From: Arthrobacter sp. Leaf137
GTDB taxonomy: Bacteria > Actinomycetota > Actinomycetes > Actinomycetales > Micrococcaceae
Direction: 5' to 3'
Length of the DNA stretch: 64,000 nucleotides
Assembly (NCBI RefSeq): GCF_001423525.1
Contig: NZ_LMOI01000018.1
Span: 257,167 to 321,166, forward strand
A program made the position numbers and the translations under genes. Below are positions 26,583 through 34,927 of this stretch, piece after piece (position 1 is the stretch's first letter; the number at the start of each line of letters is the position of its first letter). The notes beneath the pieces are model-generated. The model worked only from the letters and a program-made list of their open reading frames with translations, did not search any database and was not told the DNA's origin.

Positions 26583-26664
26583 CGCTGGGCATGATCCTTT
26601 TGCCGGTTGCTGCGCTCGTTCCTCGCGCTCTGACGCAACCTACACAAAAGAACCATGCCCAGCG
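26583..26664. repeat. Large imperfect hairpin element inside the nan operon
   Basis: Outer arms CGCTGGGCATGATCCTTTTG (26583-26602) and CAAAAGAACCATGCCCAGCG (26645-26664) pair almost fully; GGTTGC/GCAACC form an inner stem with GCG/CGC pairs further in. It lies between nanA and nanK. It could be an attenuating terminator or stability hairpin splitting the operon, or a copy of a dispersed intergenic repeat. Confidence 0.6.
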
Positions 26665-26722
26665 TTTGTGCTGACCCGGCCGTGGGGTCAGCTGTTGATT
26701 GATGCCCTGTGAGGGAGCAGTG

Positions 26723-27730
26723 ATGATGTACGCGATCGGTGTTGACCTTGGGGGTACTAAGACGGCTGCCGGGGTTGTTTCCGGGGGTGGGGAGGTCTTG
26801 TTTTCGGAGACCATCCCCACGCTGAGCCGTGACGGTTCCGCCGCGATCCTCGACGCTACTGCGGCGCTGGTTTCTTCCCTCATATCGCGGGCTCAAGCAG
26901 AGAGCCTCGATGTGGTGGGGGTCGGCGTCGGGTCCGCAGGGGTCATTGATGCCGCGCGCGGCGTGGTGGTGTCCGCGACGGACGCCATCACCGGCTGGGC
27001 CGGGACGGCACTCACCGCAGGCCTGGCCGCACGGCTGGGCCTGCCGGCGTCGTCTGTCCTTGCCGTGAACGACGTGCACGCGCACGCCCTCGGCGAAGCC
27101 TGGACAGGCGCCGCCGCGGGGACCTCCAGCTCGCTGCTGGTGGCGTTCGGCACCGGCGTGGGCGGGAGCTTCGTCCTGGACGGCAAGCCCGTGCTGGGGC
27201 ACCGCTACGCCGGCGGGCACGTGGGCCACTTTGCGTCCCCATACGCGTGCTTCGACAGCGCCCCGCTCCCCTGCGTCTGCGGCGGTTCCGGGCATGTCGA
27301 AGCCATCGCGTCCGGGCCTGCCATCCGTGAGGCCTACGTCCGGCTCGGCGGCTCATCCCCAGCTGCGGACACCCGCGCCGTCTTCGGCCTGGCCGCGGCA
27401 GGTGATTCTGTTGCCGCCAGCGCAATCGGGACGGCAGCAGCCGCCGCCGGGCAGGCCGTGGGCGGCCTGGCGAACATTCTTGACCCCGAGGTGGTGCTGG
27501 TGTCCGGCGGGCTGGCCGACGCGGGCGAGCGCTGGTGGCAGCCGATGGAGGCCGCCTTGCGCGCAGAACTGTTGCCTGCCCTGAGCGGCATTCCGGTGCG
27601 ACCCGCCGCGCTGGGAAATACGGCCGCCATTGCGGGTGCTGCCCGCCTTGTTCTTGACCCTGCCGCTTTCGGCGCCGCCGTTTCCGGCCCTGCCGATTTC
27701 ACTACCGCCCAGACGTCCCGAAGGAACTGA
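26723..27730 (+). CDS. nanK: N-acetylmannosamine kinase (ROK family)
   Basis: A 335-residue ROK kinase that phosphorylates ManNAc at O6. The phosphate loop is GVDLGGTKTAAG, the catalytic Asp lies in LAVNDVHAHALGEAW, and FGTGVGGSFVLDG is followed by the zinc region GGHVGHF and CVCGGSGHVEAIASG. The usual third Cys of CxCGxxGCxE is His here. ATG 26723 or 26726 is chosen for GGGAG 5-8 bases upstream; a frame-open ATG at 26699 has no ribosome site. nanE follows after 2 bases. Confidence 0.9.
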   Translation: MMYAIGVDLGGTKTAAGVVSGGGEVLFSETIPTLSRDGSAAILDATAALVSSLISRAQAESLDVVGVGVGSAGVIDAARGVVVSATDAITGWAGTALTAGLAARLGLPASSVLAVNDVHAHALGEAWTGAAAGTSSSLLVAFGTGVGGSFVLDGKPVLGHRYAGGHVGHFASPYACFDSAPLPCVCGGSGHVEAIASGPAIREAYVRLGGSSPAADTRAVFGLAAAGDSVAASAIGTAAAAAGQAVGGLANILDPEVVLVSGGLADAGERWWQPMEAALRAELLPALSGIPVRPAALGNTAAIAGAARLVLDPAAFGAAVSGPADFTTAQTSRRN

Positions 27731-27732
27731 CC

Positions 27733-28416
27733 ATGCTCCTGTCCCCCGATGCCCTTGAAGCCCTGCACGGGCGCCTGATTGTCTCGTGCCAGGCGTACCC
27801 GGGCGAGCCGATGCGTGATCCCCGGACCACCGCCCAGGTGGCGGCATCTGCCGTGATTGGCGGGGCGGCCGCCGTGCGCGTGCAGGGCCTGACGGATGTC
27901 CAGCACACCCGTGCGGCCGTGGAGGTTCCGGTGATCGGGCTGTGGAAGGACGGGCACAGCGGCGTCTTCATCACCCCCACGCTCCGGCACGCGTTGGCGG
28001 TGGCGAACGCGGGGTCCCATGTGGTGGCCATCGACGGCACCCGCCGTGAACGTCCGGACGGGCTTTCCCTGGGCCAGACGGTGGCGGGGATCCATGCGGA
28101 ATCGCATGCGCTGGTGATGGCCGACTGCGGGTCGTTCGCGGATGCCGCCGCCGCCGTGGACGCCGGCGCGGACCTGATCGGCACCACACTGTCCGGGTAC
28201 AGCGGCGAACGCCCCAAGACCTCCGGCCCGGACCTGGAGCTGCTGGCGGAGATTGCGGCTGCCGGTTTTGACGTCCCGCTCATTGCCGAGGGCCGCATCC
28301 ACACGCCTGCCCAGGCCCGCCAGGCGCTCGACGCCGGGGCCTTCGCCGTGGTGGTGGGCACGGCCATCACGCACCCGGCCACCATCACCGGCTGGTTCTC
28401 GGACGCCCTGAAGTGA
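27733..28416 (+). CDS. nanE: N-acetylmannosamine-6-phosphate 2-epimerase
   Basis: A 227-residue TIM-barrel that converts ManNAc-6-P to GlcNAc-6-P. The signature blocks are RLIVSCQAYPGEPM, AVRVQGLTDV, VPVIGLWKDG (with the catalytic Lys), ALVMADCGSFADA, the phosphate-binding LIAEGRIHTPAQAR and AFAVVVGTAIT. It is tightly packed between nanK (2 bases) and nagA (4-base overlap), so the three are one transcript. Confidence 0.94.
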   Translation: MLLSPDALEALHGRLIVSCQAYPGEPMRDPRTTAQVAASAVIGGAAAVRVQGLTDVQHTRAAVEVPVIGLWKDGHSGVFITPTLRHALAVANAGSHVVAIDGTRRERPDGLSLGQTVAGIHAESHALVMADCGSFADAAAAVDAGADLIGTTLSGYSGERPKTSGPDLELLAEIAAAGFDVPLIAEGRIHTPAQARQALDAGAFAVVVGTAITHPATITGWFSDALK

Positions 28417-29612
28417 CCCGTTCCTGCCTGCTGACGGGCACCCTCCTGACGGACGGCGCCACGGTGGTGGACGCCGCCGTCGCTGTGGTCGACGGACTGA
28501 TTGCCTACGCCGGGCCGCGGGCGGGCCTGGACGTTGCGTCCCTTCCCGCGTTGGCTCAGATGGAGCTCCCGCCGGGGAGCATTCTTCTTCCCGGCCTCAT
28601 CGACCTGCACTGCCACGGCGCCGCCGGCGGCGACTTCCCCGGTGGTGACCCCGGGGCCGCCCGGACTGCGGTGGATTTCCTCCACCGCAGCGGGACCACC
28701 ACGCTGCTGGCCAGCCTGGTGACCGCGCCGCGGGAGGATCTGCTGCGAAGCATCGGGACGCTTCGAGACCTCGCGGACGACGGCCTGATCGCGGGCATCC
28801 ACGCCGAGGGACCGTTCCTGTCCCAGGCCCGGTGCGGCGCCCAGGATCCGCGGTTCCTCCGGGATCCTGATCTTCACTTCCTAGGGGAACTGGTAGCGGC
28901 GGCCGGCGGCCACCTCCGGACCATGACCTACGCCCCGGAGCTGCCGGGCGCGGCCGGGCTGGTGCGGGAGCTTGCCATGCGCGGCGTGGCCCCTTCCTTG
29001 GGCCACACGGACGCAGATACACGCACGACGGCGGATTCGCTCACCGATGCGGCGGACCTGCTGGCCGCTTTTGGTCCTGACAATGCCCGTCCCACAGTGA
29101 CGCACCTCTTCAACGGCATGCCGCCGCTGCACCACCGCAGCCCCGGCCCGGTGGCCGCATGCCTGCAACTGGCCTCCGCCGGGCGGGTTGCCGTGGAACT
29201 GGTGGCCGACGGGGTGCACCTGGACCCGGAGACGGTGCGGATGGTGGTTGGGCTGGTGGGTGCAGCGAATGTTGCCCTGGTGACCGATTCGATGGCGGCC
29301 ACGGGGCTGCCCGATGGTGAGTATGACCTCGGCCCCGCGGGAGTGGTTGTCCGGGATGGCGAGGCTCGCCTGCGCAGCAACGGCGCCCTGGCCGGCGGCA
29401 CGGCCACACTGCTGGACGTGGTGCGCCGGACTGTCGAGGCAGGAGTGGACCCCGCCGATGCCGTCCTGTCCGCCACTGCGGTTCCTGCGCGGATTCTTGG
29501 CCTCAGCGGCGAGGTGGGGAGCCTTCGCACCGGGCTGCGCGCCGACGTCGTGGTGGTTGATCCGGACTTCCGGCGTGTCCTGGTGATTCGCGGCGGAGAG
29601 GTCCTGGCGTAG
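28413..29612 (+). CDS. nagA: N-acetylglucosamine-6-phosphate deacetylase
   Basis: A 399-residue amidohydrolase giving glucosamine-6-phosphate and acetate. Metal and substrate residues: LHCHGAAGGDF (HxH), HAEGPFL (Glu), SLGHTDADT (His), THLFNGMPPLHHR (His) and catalytic Asp in VTDSMAATG. GTG start with a 4-base overlap to nanE. It closes the nan operon; the product passes to NagB (34016). A second NagA is encoded at 61541. Confidence 0.94.
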   Translation: MTRSCLLTGTLLTDGATVVDAAVAVVDGLIAYAGPRAGLDVASLPALAQMELPPGSILLPGLIDLHCHGAAGGDFPGGDPGAARTAVDFLHRSGTTTLLASLVTAPREDLLRSIGTLRDLADDGLIAGIHAEGPFLSQARCGAQDPRFLRDPDLHFLGELVAAAGGHLRTMTYAPELPGAAGLVRELAMRGVAPSLGHTDADTRTTADSLTDAADLLAAFGPDNARPTVTHLFNGMPPLHHRSPGPVAACLQLASAGRVAVELVADGVHLDPETVRMVVGLVGAANVALVTDSMAATGLPDGEYDLGPAGVVVRDGEARLRSNGALAGGTATLLDVVRRTVEAGVDPADAVLSATAVPARILGLSGEVGSLRTGLRADVVVVDPDFRRVLVIRGGEVLA

Positions 29613-29786
29613 GCCGGGAGTCCCTTATAGCGGCGGCAGAACAGCTGTGGTTCCCCCAAAATCGAGCGTGACCTCCTGGGGGAGACGTCCACGACACTGG
29701 GGTTGTGATGACGCAGGTGTGTGGGGCCAGGTCGTCTGTGCAGGCCTGCGCGGACCCCATGACTATGCTGCGTGTTTGGATGGAGG

Positions 29787-30209
29787 ATGACCGCCATATG
29801 CGTTGTAAGGGCAGAAGATCTGCCACTCACCGAAATCCTTGGGCTATACCGTGCGGTGGAATGGTTCGCCTACACCAAGGACCCTGACAAGCTTGTGCGA
29901 GCGCTGGAGGGGTCTTCCACCATTGTGGCCGCTCACGATGGCCAGACACTGGTTGGGTTAGCGCGGGTAATTTCCGATGGTGCGTCAATTTGCTACCTTC
30001 AGGACATTCTTGTCCTGCCGTCGCACCATAGAAGGGGTATAGGACGAGCCCTCGCTGAACGGGCACTCGAACAGTACCCGCATGTTCGCCAGAAGGTCCT
30101 CATCACCGACGACGAGCCGACCCAGAAGGCGTTCTACGAGGCGCTCGGCTACACCCGGGCCGACGAATATCCAGGCGGATCGGTGAGAGCTTTCATCAGG
30201 TTCGACTGA
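29787..30209 (+). CDS. GNAT-family N-acetyltransferase
   Basis: 140 residues. The acetyl-CoA loop is RRGIGRALAERAL, preceded by YLQDILVLPSHH (beta 4) and followed by KVLITDDEPTQKAFYEALGY, the standard GNAT core. The acceptor is unknown. The start is uncertain: ATG 29787 directly abuts GGAGG, while GTG 29772 lies upstream with a weak site. First gene of a patch with a more AT-rich appearance and mixed small genes downstream of the nan operon. The 174 bases before it show no gene. Confidence 0.85.
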   Translation: MTAICVVRAEDLPLTEILGLYRAVEWFAYTKDPDKLVRALEGSSTIVAAHDGQTLVGLARVISDGASICYLQDILVLPSHHRRGIGRALAERALEQYPHVRQKVLITDDEPTQKAFYEALGYTRADEYPGGSVRAFIRFD

Positions 30210-30215
30210 TTGCCG

Positions 30216-30395
30216 TTACTCCTTCTTCTCCCGTCGGGCCAGCATTATTTCGTTGGCAGCATACGGCAGAAGGGCAACAAGTGGAATCGCTACGCCTTGC
30301 CAGAATGGGACCAGCGACAACACCAGCGGCATGAAGGATGCGCCAAATATTAGCGGGTGGACATATCGATACAATTTCATGATCAGTTCCATCAT
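30216..30395 (-). CDS. Small hypothetical membrane protein
   Basis: About 59 residues with two hydrophobic helices (LIFGASFMPLVLSLVPF and GVAIPLVALLPYAANEIML) and a basic tail ARREKKE, so both ends probably face the cytoplasm. The start may be ATG at 30393-30395 or GTG at 30417-30419; GGAG lies between them. Convergent with the GNAT gene (6 bases apart). No family recognised. Confidence 0.5.
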   Translation of the reverse strand: MMELIMKLYRYVHPLIFGASFMPLVLSLVPFWQGVAIPLVALLPYAANEIMLARREKKE

Positions 30396-30533
30396 GCTGA
30401 CAGTTATCTCCGTTTGCACCCAACTCTGTGTCTTGTTTCCGAAATCAATATGGGTAGGTTATCCCTACGCCACGAGCCGGGAAGGCCCCAAAACCCAGCC
30501 CTAAATCCTTCTTTCCGAAGGTAGAGTTGCTGG

Positions 30534-30785
30534 GTGCTTGAGATCCGACCGAATTGCGAATGTTGCGACGTCGACATTGCTCCCTCCGCCAAGGCGTACA
30601 TTTGCACATTTGAGTGCACGTGGTGTCCGGATTGCGTTGAACGGTTCCCGAATCGTTCCTGCCCAAACTGCGGAGGAGACCTTCAGCGACGCCCCATCCG
30701 GCCCGCTGCTGCTCTGATCAATAATCCAGCCAGCACTAAGAGGGTTGTATCTCCCGGTTGCCTCGAAAAGGTCACCGGGCTCTAG
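30534..30785 (+). CDS. DUF1272 cysteine-rich protein
   Basis: 83 residues beginning (GTG) MLEIRPNCECCDVDI with CTFECTWCPDC and CPNCGGDL: eight or more Cys in CxxC-type pairs typical of DUF1272, a probable small zinc-binding protein of unknown role. GAAGGTAGAG lies upstream. It stands alone within the accessory patch. Confidence 0.8.
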   Translation: MLEIRPNCECCDVDIAPSAKAYICTFECTWCPDCVERFPNRSCPNCGGDLQRRPIRPAAALINNPASTKRVVSPGCLEKVTGL

Positions 30786-30816
30786 ATCTTTCGAGACGGA
30801 TCAGAAAGCTGAGTCA

Positions 30817-31200
30817 ATGGCTTACACCCTGAGTCAGATCGAACAAGCACTCCGCGATTCATGGGGAGCCGACACCACCTGTCTGGACACCAAAAGCCTT
30901 ATGAGATGGCACCAGGGCAATCCAGCGCACGGTCAGTGCGGGCCCACAGCCCTCGTGGTGCAGGACCTTCTCGGCGGCGAGCTCCTGATAGCAGAGGTCA
31001 CCGGCGGAGATAAGGAAGAGGAGGTTCACTATTGGAACCGCTTCGTTGGCGGCATCGAGATTGACCTCACCCGGGAGCAGTTCGGCCCCCACCGCATCAT
31101 TGGTGATCCCCGGGTTGTTGTACGGCCGCCAGAAGGGCCCCGTGCCTACGCAACGGAATATGCGCGGCTGAAGGCAAGGGTTCTGTCGGCGCTCAAGTAA
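30817..31200 (+). CDS. YunG-like protein
   Basis: 127 residues. The motif HGQCGPTALVVQDLLGGELL with a following HYWNRFVGGIEIDLTREQF resembles B. subtilis YunG and a Cys-His cysteine-protease-like core (Cys in QCGPTA, His in VHYWNR). A catalytic role is conjecture. ATG 30817 is chosen as the family-like N-terminus (MAYTLSQIEQALR); the frame is open upstream to 30745. Confidence 0.6.
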   Translation: MAYTLSQIEQALRDSWGADTTCLDTKSLMRWHQGNPAHGQCGPTALVVQDLLGGELLIAEVTGGDKEEEVHYWNRFVGGIEIDLTREQFGPHRIIGDPRVVVRPPEGPRAYATEYARLKARVLSALK

Positions 31201-31254
31201 GGGTCTGCCCGGCGTTCCGAACCCACCTGCCCGCACCCGGTTACGCTGTCCTTC

Positions 31255-31710
31255 ATGTCTCGAATTCTGATCACCGGCATGTCAGGGGCGGGAAAGACAA
31301 CTGTGCTGCATGAGTTGTCCCGGCGGGGCTACCGAACGGTCGACACCGATTACGACGGTTGGGTGCTTCCTGACGGAACATGGGACGAACCACGGGTCTC
31401 AGCGCTCCTCGCGTCCAGTTCATCCCTCATCGTCTCGGGAACGGTTGAGAATCAAGGTCGCTTCTATGGCCGCTTCTCCGCCGTCGTTCTGCTCAGTGCA
31501 CCGGTGGAGGTTCTAATCCAGCGGGTCTCAGCCCGTACGAACAATTCCTACGGCCACTCCGAAGCTGACCAGTCCGCGATCCGGCAATACGTACTCGACG
31601 TCGAACCGCTGCTTCGGGGCGGCGCAACCCTCGAGCTCGATGCCCGGAGGCCAGTCGCGGACCTGGCTGACGATGTCGAACGCCTTGTGGCTGCCGAGGG
31701 CCCAGCCTGA
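31255..31710 (+). CDS. Small P-loop ATPase/nucleoside-kinase-like protein
   Basis: 151 residues. Walker A is GMSGAGKTT (8-16), a DTDYDGW segment matches the acceptor position of shikimate/adenylate-type kinases, and a lid-like region RVSARTNNSYGHS follows VVLLSAPVEVL. It is shorter than most known kinases of the class. The substrate is unknown. It sits 54 bases after the YunG-like gene, on the same strand. Confidence 0.75.
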   Translation: MSRILITGMSGAGKTTVLHELSRRGYRTVDTDYDGWVLPDGTWDEPRVSALLASSSSLIVSGTVENQGRFYGRFSAVVLLSAPVEVLIQRVSARTNNSYGHSEADQSAIRQYVLDVEPLLRGGATLELDARRPVADLADDVERLVAAEGPA

Positions 31711-31805
31711 CCAACCGGACGCTCAAGCAGCTTCGGCGAGGCGAGGGATTGGCACTAGGGTTGACGTTCAGTCGAAAAACAGGGTTAAGGACCACCGGGG
31801 GAACC

Positions 31806-32147
31806 ATGCAGCAGCCATCGGCCAGTGATGTCGGATTTCGGGAAGTTGACCAGGACGGGAGTACCCAGGGCCTCAGGTCCACGGCAGAACCGATGCCGCT
31901 CCGGCAGTACTCACGTTGGTCCGTGAACCCGTTCATTGCAATGCTGTGGCTGTTGGCCACGGCATTGCTTACCGGCGGAATCTGGGCCCTGGCGACCATG
32001 ATGTTCACCACCGGGCCCATGGGAGGGCCTCCCACCCTTTCATTCGTCATGATGACCTTCGCGCCGCAAGGGCTCCTGGTTGGAACGGTATTGGTCCTTT
32101 GCCTGCTTTTCTGGCACGCGTGGCAGTGGCAGCGGCGCCGCATGTGA
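31806..32147 (+). CDS. Hypothetical membrane protein
   Basis: 113 residues with two hydrophobic helices (about 43-68 and 80-103) and a basic C-terminus WQWQRRRM. ATG 31806 is chosen because it follows GGGGGAACC; the N-terminal 35 residues are polar. No family recognised. Convergent with the paralogous pair at 32212-33299. Confidence 0.5.
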   Translation: MQQPSASDVGFREVDQDGSTQGLRSTAEPMPLRQYSRWSVNPFIAMLWLLATALLTGGIWALATMMFTTGPMGGPPTLSFVMMTFAPQGLLVGTVLVLCLLFWHAWQWQRRRM

Positions 32148-32211
32148 TGACTGCACTATCGCAGGCTGTTCAGCCCGCGTGATGGCCAGACGGCCACGAA
32201 AGCCTCCGCAG

Positions 32212-32772
32212 TCATTGGACCGTCGCGCGATGCCCTGCAGTGCGAAGGAGCGGTTGAGTGGGCTGCTGAACGTCGGCTAAGGGCTGGATCAGCAGGTTCC
32301 GGTGCAGTGTCACCCATCCGTCGCGTTCAAGCGGAAGGTGATCGAACTGGTCGGGGACAAAAACTACGGTCCTGTCGTCCGGATCCTGCACTTCCACCAG
32401 GATGTCCCGGCCGTCACCGAGGCTGTTGCACGCTTCCCAGTAGTTGTATTCGTCGTCATATGGGTATTTCGCCACCAGGCACACGACTTCAGGCAGCGGG
32501 CCCGGTGCGGCGTAATAGTTCGTCGACTCGTACGCGGCCAAGAACCGCGACTCGCGGATCTTCGCTTCCCCTGCTTCGTCCTGGATCGCAGGGACGGCAT
32601 CCTGCTTCGTCAACTGCCGTTCCAGCACCTCAACCGTTCCGGGAATCGACAGGAAGAACCGCACGTACAGAAGCCCGAGGGCCAAGCACGTGCCCGCACC
32701 GGCCACGGCGGCGAACGTGATCATCAGTTTCCAGAACGCCGTCAACGGAACTGGCGGTGGCTGCCCGGTCAT
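32212..32772 (-). CDS. Membrane-anchored hypothetical protein, paralogue of next gene
   Basis: 186 residues: one N-terminal helix (LMITFAAVAGAGTCLALGLL) and a soluble domain containing VVCLVAKYPYDDEYNYWEAC and VVFVPDQFDHLPLERDGWV. The core VPDQ(F/Y)D..L...GW....NL is shared with the adjacent gene at 32769, as is VLER at the domain start, so the two are tandem duplicates that have diverged. A 4-base overlap implies coupled translation. No known family recognised. Confidence 0.65.
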   Translation of the reverse strand: MTGQPPPVPLTAFWKLMITFAAVAGAGTCLALGLLYVRFFLSIPGTVEVLERQLTKQDAVPAIQDEAGEAKIRESRFLAAYESTNYYAAPGPLPEVVCLVAKYPYDDEYNYWEACNSLGDGRDILVEVQDPDDRTVVFVPDQFDHLPLERDGWVTLHRNLLIQPLADVQQPTQPLLRTAGHRATVQ

Positions 32773-33299
32773 TGCCGTCCCCTGAAGAGGTTGTCACTGA
32801 TCTTCGTCCACCCAGCGGCCTGCAGCTCATTGGTGTCGTACTGGTCGGGGACGAGGGTCAGCTCGCGTCCTGCCTGGTCGCTCATCGTGACGATGGGGTC
32901 GTGGGCGGAGACCATGCCGGCGCACCCGGCAATAGGAAGCCCCGGCGCATCCCCTGCTTCAATCAGCAGGCAGATGATTTCCTCGCCATTCGCATCCCTG
33001 GTGGCGACAAAGACTTTGGATCCTGACCTCGTCCCCAAGTACCGGGCCGACTCCGTATGAATCCCGCCGTACAGGGAGTAATTCGCGGTAACCACATCTT
33101 CGGCCGTGGCCGTCCTCTCCAGGACTTTCAGGGTGGGCCGGCATTCCCACGGCCCGTACTGGAAGACAGCCAGGCCGACGGCTGCGACGGCGAGCCCCAG
33201 CCCAAGCCACCGGGCGTTTCTGAACCGGCGGACGGCAAACGCCAGCACCATGGCAGCGGACAAAAATGCGGCGAAGATCAGGTAGTCAATAATGTTCAA
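32769..33299 (-). CDS. Membrane-anchored hypothetical protein, paralogue of previous gene
   Basis: 176 residues with two N-terminal helices (IIDYLIFAAFLSAAMVLAF and LGLGLAVAAVGLAVF) and a domain with VLERTATAEDVVTANY, EIICLLIEAGDAPG, AGCAGMVS and LTLVPDQYDTNELQAAGWT. It shares the VPDQYD/GW/NL core with the gene at 32212. First gene of a two-gene operon; start at 33297-33299. A role as a cell-surface pair is conceivable; none is known. Confidence 0.65.
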   Translation of the reverse strand: MNIIDYLIFAAFLSAAMVLAFAVRRFRNARWLGLGLAVAAVGLAVFQYGPWECRPTLKVLERTATAEDVVTANYSLYGGIHTESARYLGTRSGSKVFVATRDANGEEIICLLIEAGDAPGLPIAGCAGMVSAHDPIVTMSDQAGRELTLVPDQYDTNELQAAGWTKISDNLFRGRQ

Positions 33300-33411
33300 G
33301 CGCTGCCCCCTCAGGCTGATTGATCTCCCTGCACGCTACACGCTGCCGGCAGGCCGGCCTTCACCGGTCCCCTGAGCCGTCCGATATCGTCCATTTAAGA
33401 GATTCATCGTG

Positions 33412-34014
33412 ATGGGGGTAATTGTGCGGGAACTTGTCTACTACGTGGCGGCATCGGTTGACGGCTACATCGCGGCGCCGGACGGGTCATTCGACGCCTT
33501 CCCTGTTGAGGGCGACCACATGCAGGTGCTCTTCACAGAGTTCGCCGACGCGTTGCCCACCCATGTCCTCGCAGCACTGGGCATCGAAGCGCCCAAGAAC
33601 CGTTTCGATACCGTCATCCAGGGCTGGAACAGCTACAACGTCGGCCTCGCCGTGGGCATCGACAGCCCCTACGCCCACCTGCACGAGTACGTCGCCACCC
33701 GCAGCAGGACCAGTTCCAACCCGGCAGTCACGTTCACGGACGACGCCGTGGCCACCGTCCGGAACCTCAAACAGGAGGCGGGGCTGGACATTTACCTCTG
33801 CGGCGGCGGCGCGCTGGCCGGGGCGTTGCTCCCCGAGATCGACAGGATCATCCTCAAACGCAACCCGGTTGTCCTCGGGGCAGGCATCCCGCTGTTCGGG
33901 AACACCGCCTTTGAGCCGGCGGGCTTCCAGCCCGTCACGTCGCGGACCTTCAGGTCCGGAGTGGTGATCGAGGAGTACGAACGCACCCCGCTGGGTGCCG
34001 CTGACGCGTCCTGA
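33412..34014 (+). CDS. Dihydrofolate reductase-family (RibD C-terminal-like) protein
   Basis: 200 residues. ELVYYVAASVDGYIAAPDG at the N-terminus and LDIYLCGGGALAGALLP with DRIILKRNPVVLGAGIPLFG are the YyaP/YwjB-type DHFR-fold hallmarks, with the glycine-rich NADPH loop. The substrate is unknown. The start is ATG 33412 (or overlapping GTG 33409). It ends 1 base before the stop of the convergent nagB, with no room for a terminator. Confidence 0.85.
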   Translation: MGVIVRELVYYVAASVDGYIAAPDGSFDAFPVEGDHMQVLFTEFADALPTHVLAALGIEAPKNRFDTVIQGWNSYNVGLAVGIDSPYAHLHEYVATRSRTSSNPAVTFTDDAVATVRNLKQEAGLDIYLCGGGALAGALLPEIDRIILKRNPVVLGAGIPLFGNTAFEPAGFQPVTSRTFRSGVVIEEYERTPLGAADAS

Positions 34015-34015
34015 G

Positions 34016-34783
34016 TTAGACGCCGACGGCGGCACCGGCCACCCGCACGGTGACCTCGCCGAATCCGGGGGCCAGCTTGGCCGCGGCTGCTTCGTCCGCC
34101 ACGACGGTGACGTGCGCGTGGCGCTGCAGGATTGACGCCGGGCAGTCGGCTGACACGGGCCCCTGCAGCGCTGCCGTAAGGATCTCTGCCTTGTCCGCCC
34201 CGCTGACCACCAGCAGCAGGTGCCGGGCTTCCATGATGGTGCCCAGCCCTTGGGTGATGCACTGTGTGGGGACATCGTCCAGTGACGCAAAGTACCGGGC
34301 ATTGGCCTGCCTGGTGCGTTCGGTGAGCACCTCCACCCGCGTCCGCGAGTCGAGGGCTGAACCCGGCTCGTTGAAGGCAATGTGTCCGTTGTGGCCGATG
34401 CCCAGGATCTGCACGTCAATGCCACCGGCGCGGGCAATGGCCGCGTCGTAATCCGCCGCCGCCTGCCGCGGGTCCGGGGCTCCGCCGTCGGGCACAGCAA
34501 CCTTTGCCGCATCAAGGCCCAGCCGCACGGTGACCTCACGGCGGATGACTTCGGCGTAGCTTTCGGGGTGCCCGGCCGGCAGGCCAACATACTCATCGAG
34601 GGCGAACCCGCGGACGGCACCCATCTCCACGGAATGTTCCGCGAGGGCCTTGTAGATGGGCAGCGGCGAGCTGCCGGTTGCAAGCCCCAGGACGGCGTCG
34701 GGCTTGCTGCGGACCACGGCGGCCAGGATGCCGGCGGCGACGGAACCGGTGGCGGAGGCGGTTGGCACTACGAAAATTTCCAC
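34016..34783 (-). CDS. nagB: Glucosamine-6-phosphate deaminase
   Basis: A 255-residue isomerase/deaminase turning glucosamine-6-P into fructose-6-P and ammonia, the last step of sialic-acid and GlcNAc use. Motifs: GLATGSSPLPIY (phosphate loop, 33-44), catalytic D63/E64 in ALDEYVG and GIGHNGHIAFNEPGS. GTG 34783 gives the family N-terminus EIFVVPTASATG; a longer frame to 34852 adds a non-family leader. It lies downstream of, and on the same strand as, the GntR regulator, so it is likely under its control. Confidence 0.93.
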   Translation of the reverse strand: MEIFVVPTASATGSVAAGILAAVVRSKPDAVLGLATGSSPLPIYKALAEHSVEMGAVRGFALDEYVGLPAGHPESYAEVIRREVTVRLGLDAAKVAVPDGGAPDPRQAAADYDAAIARAGGIDVQILGIGHNGHIAFNEPGSALDSRTRVEVLTERTRQANARYFASLDDVPTQCITQGLGTIMEARHLLLVVSGADKAEILTAALQGPVSADCPASILQRHAHVTVVADEAAAAKLAPGFGEVTVRVAGAAVGV

Positions 34784-34927
34784 GGCAAAGGCACTCTCTA
34801 CGGGAATCTGGCACGAAACATCGGAACGGAACAGGGCATGGCGCAGCCACATGGAGGGGCTTAGCCACAGGAAGGGGTGCCCCCAACTGCGGTGGAGGGC
34901 TGGCGAGGAATCCGGCGGAACCGGGAG

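Noticed and set aside
31255..31710. Small P-loop protein considered as an antibiotic phosphotransferase
   Set aside because: It has only Walker A and generic kinase features; no aminoglycoside or chloramphenicol kinase motifs are visible.
29613..33400. Toxin-antitoxin or phage-defence island in the accessory patch
   Set aside because: None of the small genes shows toxin, antitoxin, nuclease or defence-system motifs; they are single genes in mixed orientation.
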